NCBI GenBank assembly: GCA_021818565.1
Contig: JAKATV010000129.1
Coordinates: 1 to 6,588, forward strand
DNA from: Planctomycetota bacterium
Lineage (GTDB): Bacteria > Planctomycetota > Phycisphaerae > WQYP01
Length of the DNA stretch: 6,588 nucleotides
Direction of reading: 5' to 3'
Below, piece by piece: positions 5,926-6,588 of this stretch. The position numbers and the translations under genes are program-made. Each line of letters begins with the position of its first letter. Position 1 is the stretch's first letter. The notes under the pieces are model-generated. The model ran no database searches. It saw only the letters and a program-made list of their open reading frames with translations, and was not told where the DNA came from.

Positions 5926-6426
5926 TTGAAACCAAACCGCTATGGCATTTCACGTCCGTATGAGCCCCGCTTGTCGCTGCCGATTGTGGTGGTCGTTTGC
6001 GATGACAAAAAAACCGCCGTAGCTTACTTCACCGAGTTGAAGAGGGAAGTTAAGGCGAAAGTGACGCTGCATGTTGAGAAAGCCGCGTGCCATGGAGCCA
6101 CTGCGGTGGAAGTCGTCTCCACTGCGAGAAGAAAAGCGGCGGAGTTGGTGGAGAATCGCGCGGAAGAGGAAATGGTCTGCCGGGATGCCGTATGGGCGTT
6201 GATAGACCTCGAATCTGAATCAGACCGCCAGGATAAAGCTCGGTGTGCGAAGACCGGGGCCGAAAAACACGGTGTGTGCGTCGCGTTATCGAATCCATGC
6301 TTTGAGGTCTGGACGCTGGCGCATCTGGCGGATACCGGGGAAGACTTCAGCGATTGCGAAGCCGTCATTAAACGCATGAAGGCGGAGTGGAAAAGGACAT
6401 TTGCAACAGAGTTCCAAAAAAAGTAA
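5926..6426 (+). CDS. rloB: RloB-like Toprim-type protein, probably truncated at its 3' end
   Basis: 166 residues from TTG 5926. The family is recognised by the short basic N-terminus, then LPIVVVVCDDKKTAVAYFTELK (18-39; usual form IL.VCEGEKTE..YF..L), DAVWALIDLESESD (87-100; usual form ..VW.VFDRDEH) and VALSNPCFEVWTLAHL (118-133). RloB partners RloA; its fold is Toprim-related, suggesting nuclease-type metal chemistry, and it probably works with the ATPase encoded 42 bases upstream. Two oddities stand out. The Toprim acidic positions are changed (Glu to Asp at 26; DxD to DxE at 94-96). The protein also ends soon after the SNPCFE block, about 30-50 residues earlier than family members, which continue past the Y.K segment. 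The stop TAA (6424-6426) is at the edge of an IS66-like element, so the original 3' end is probably lost. An active product is uncertain. Confidence 0.82.
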   Translation: MKPNRYGISRPYEPRLSLPIVVVVCDDKKTAVAYFTELKREVKAKVTLHVEKAACHGATAVEVVSTARRKAAELVENRAEEEMVCRDAVWALIDLESESDRQDKARCAKTGAEKHGVCVALSNPCFEVWTLAHLADTGEDFSDCEAVIKRMKAEWKRTFATEFQKK

Positions 6427-6588
6427 CCGTTCACGGCCCGGTGGGCATTAATGAGGGAATGGGGCGATCGGTAAAATAGGCGTCGAGCGCAGAGCACAGA
6501 TAATCAAACCAGGATCGTCCCTGTTGCAGGCACGTGGCGGCGGCGGTCCAACTGCGTTGGCACCAGTGACGTCCGTGGATACTGCGGG
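6423..6588 (-). mobile_element. IS66-family insertion sequence, one end (continues past the window)
   Basis: The element end is inferred at or near 6423, where the sequence reads GTAACCGTTCACGG after a run of seven A's. IS66 elements commonly start with GTAA, make 8-bp target duplications and have little sequence between the transposase stop and the terminal repeat. If 6423 is the boundary, the target duplication would be CAAAAAAA (6415-6422). The rest of the element is outside the window, so the boundary cannot be confirmed here. Confidence 0.5.
6431..6588 (-). CDS. Transposase C-terminus, IS66 type (partial)
   Basis: On the minus strand a frame enters from the right edge and gives 51 residues before TGA 6433-6431. 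The residues WTAAATCLQQGRSWFDYL (13-30), then LDAYFTDRPIPSLMPTGP, match the usual C-terminus of IS66-family transposases (pattern WTVVATCRQQGR...YL...PSLLP). The start and catalytic domain are outside the window. The stop is five bases from the rloB stop on the other strand, which is what places the element end inside rloB. IS66 is the best fit; a related element is possible. Confidence 0.7.
   Translation of the reverse strand, partial: RSIHGRHWCQRSWTAAATCLQQGRSWFDYLCSALDAYFTDRPIPSLMPTGP

Noticed and set aside
6024..6497. Minus-strand 157-residue open frame overlapping rloB
   Set aside because: It is the antisense of rloB running into the element; the recognisable transposase C-terminus is in a different frame.
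1..6588. CRISPR array, tRNA or rRNA genes
   Set aside because: No regularly spaced repeats beyond the 12-bp coding repeat and the 13/14-bp pair, and no tRNA- or rRNA-like sequence was noticed in the noncoding stretches.

Overview
This looks like a bacterial chromosomal segment in which two housekeeping metabolic genes sit between two defence-type gene groups. The organism is probably a moderately GC-rich environmental bacterium. I lean weakly towards Planctomycetota or a relative, from the flavour of the PurM, short transaldolase, RloAB and IS66-like sequences and the lack of a Shine-Dalgarno before purM. That assignment is inference.

Left part (1-2373, all on the minus strand). Three genes are packed head to tail, read right to left. 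First is a small protein with an AlbA_2-like N-terminus and a winged-helix-like C-terminus (1915-2373). Next is a complete C5-cytosine DNA methyltransferase (356-1918). Last is a very-short-patch repair endonuclease, Vsr (356 to the left edge), which is open at the window edge. The junctions are ATGA and TGATG stop/start overlaps, so the three genes form one translationally coupled operon. The logic is familiar: m5C deaminates to T, and Vsr nicks the resulting T:G mismatches. The final visible Vsr residues no longer match the family, so the gene may be broken right at the edge. No restriction endonuclease is visible.

Middle (2374-4403). An intergenic region with an AT-rich palindrome separates the methylation operon from the divergent purM (2605-3687, plus strand). 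purM converges on a short-type transaldolase (3747-4403, minus strand). Both encode complete, ordinary enzymes.

Right part (4404-6588). A 205-bp divergent promoter region holds a 13/14-bp tandem direct repeat and a long, nearly perfect inverted repeat just ahead of a strong ribosome binding site. It precedes a RloA-like AAA15-family ATPase (4609-5883) and a RloB-like Toprim-type partner (5926-6426, TTG start). RloB is shorter than its family. Five bases after its stop codon lies the stop of an oppositely oriented, IS66-type transposase that runs off the right edge. The likely reading is that an IS66-family element inserted into the 3' part of rloB, with the element's terminal GTAA supplying the rloB stop codon.

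The points most worth a second look are the Dcm-Vsr operon headed by a stripped-down AlbA_2/winged-helix protein, the regulatory repeats before rloAB, and the IS-truncated RloB with altered Toprim acidic motifs.
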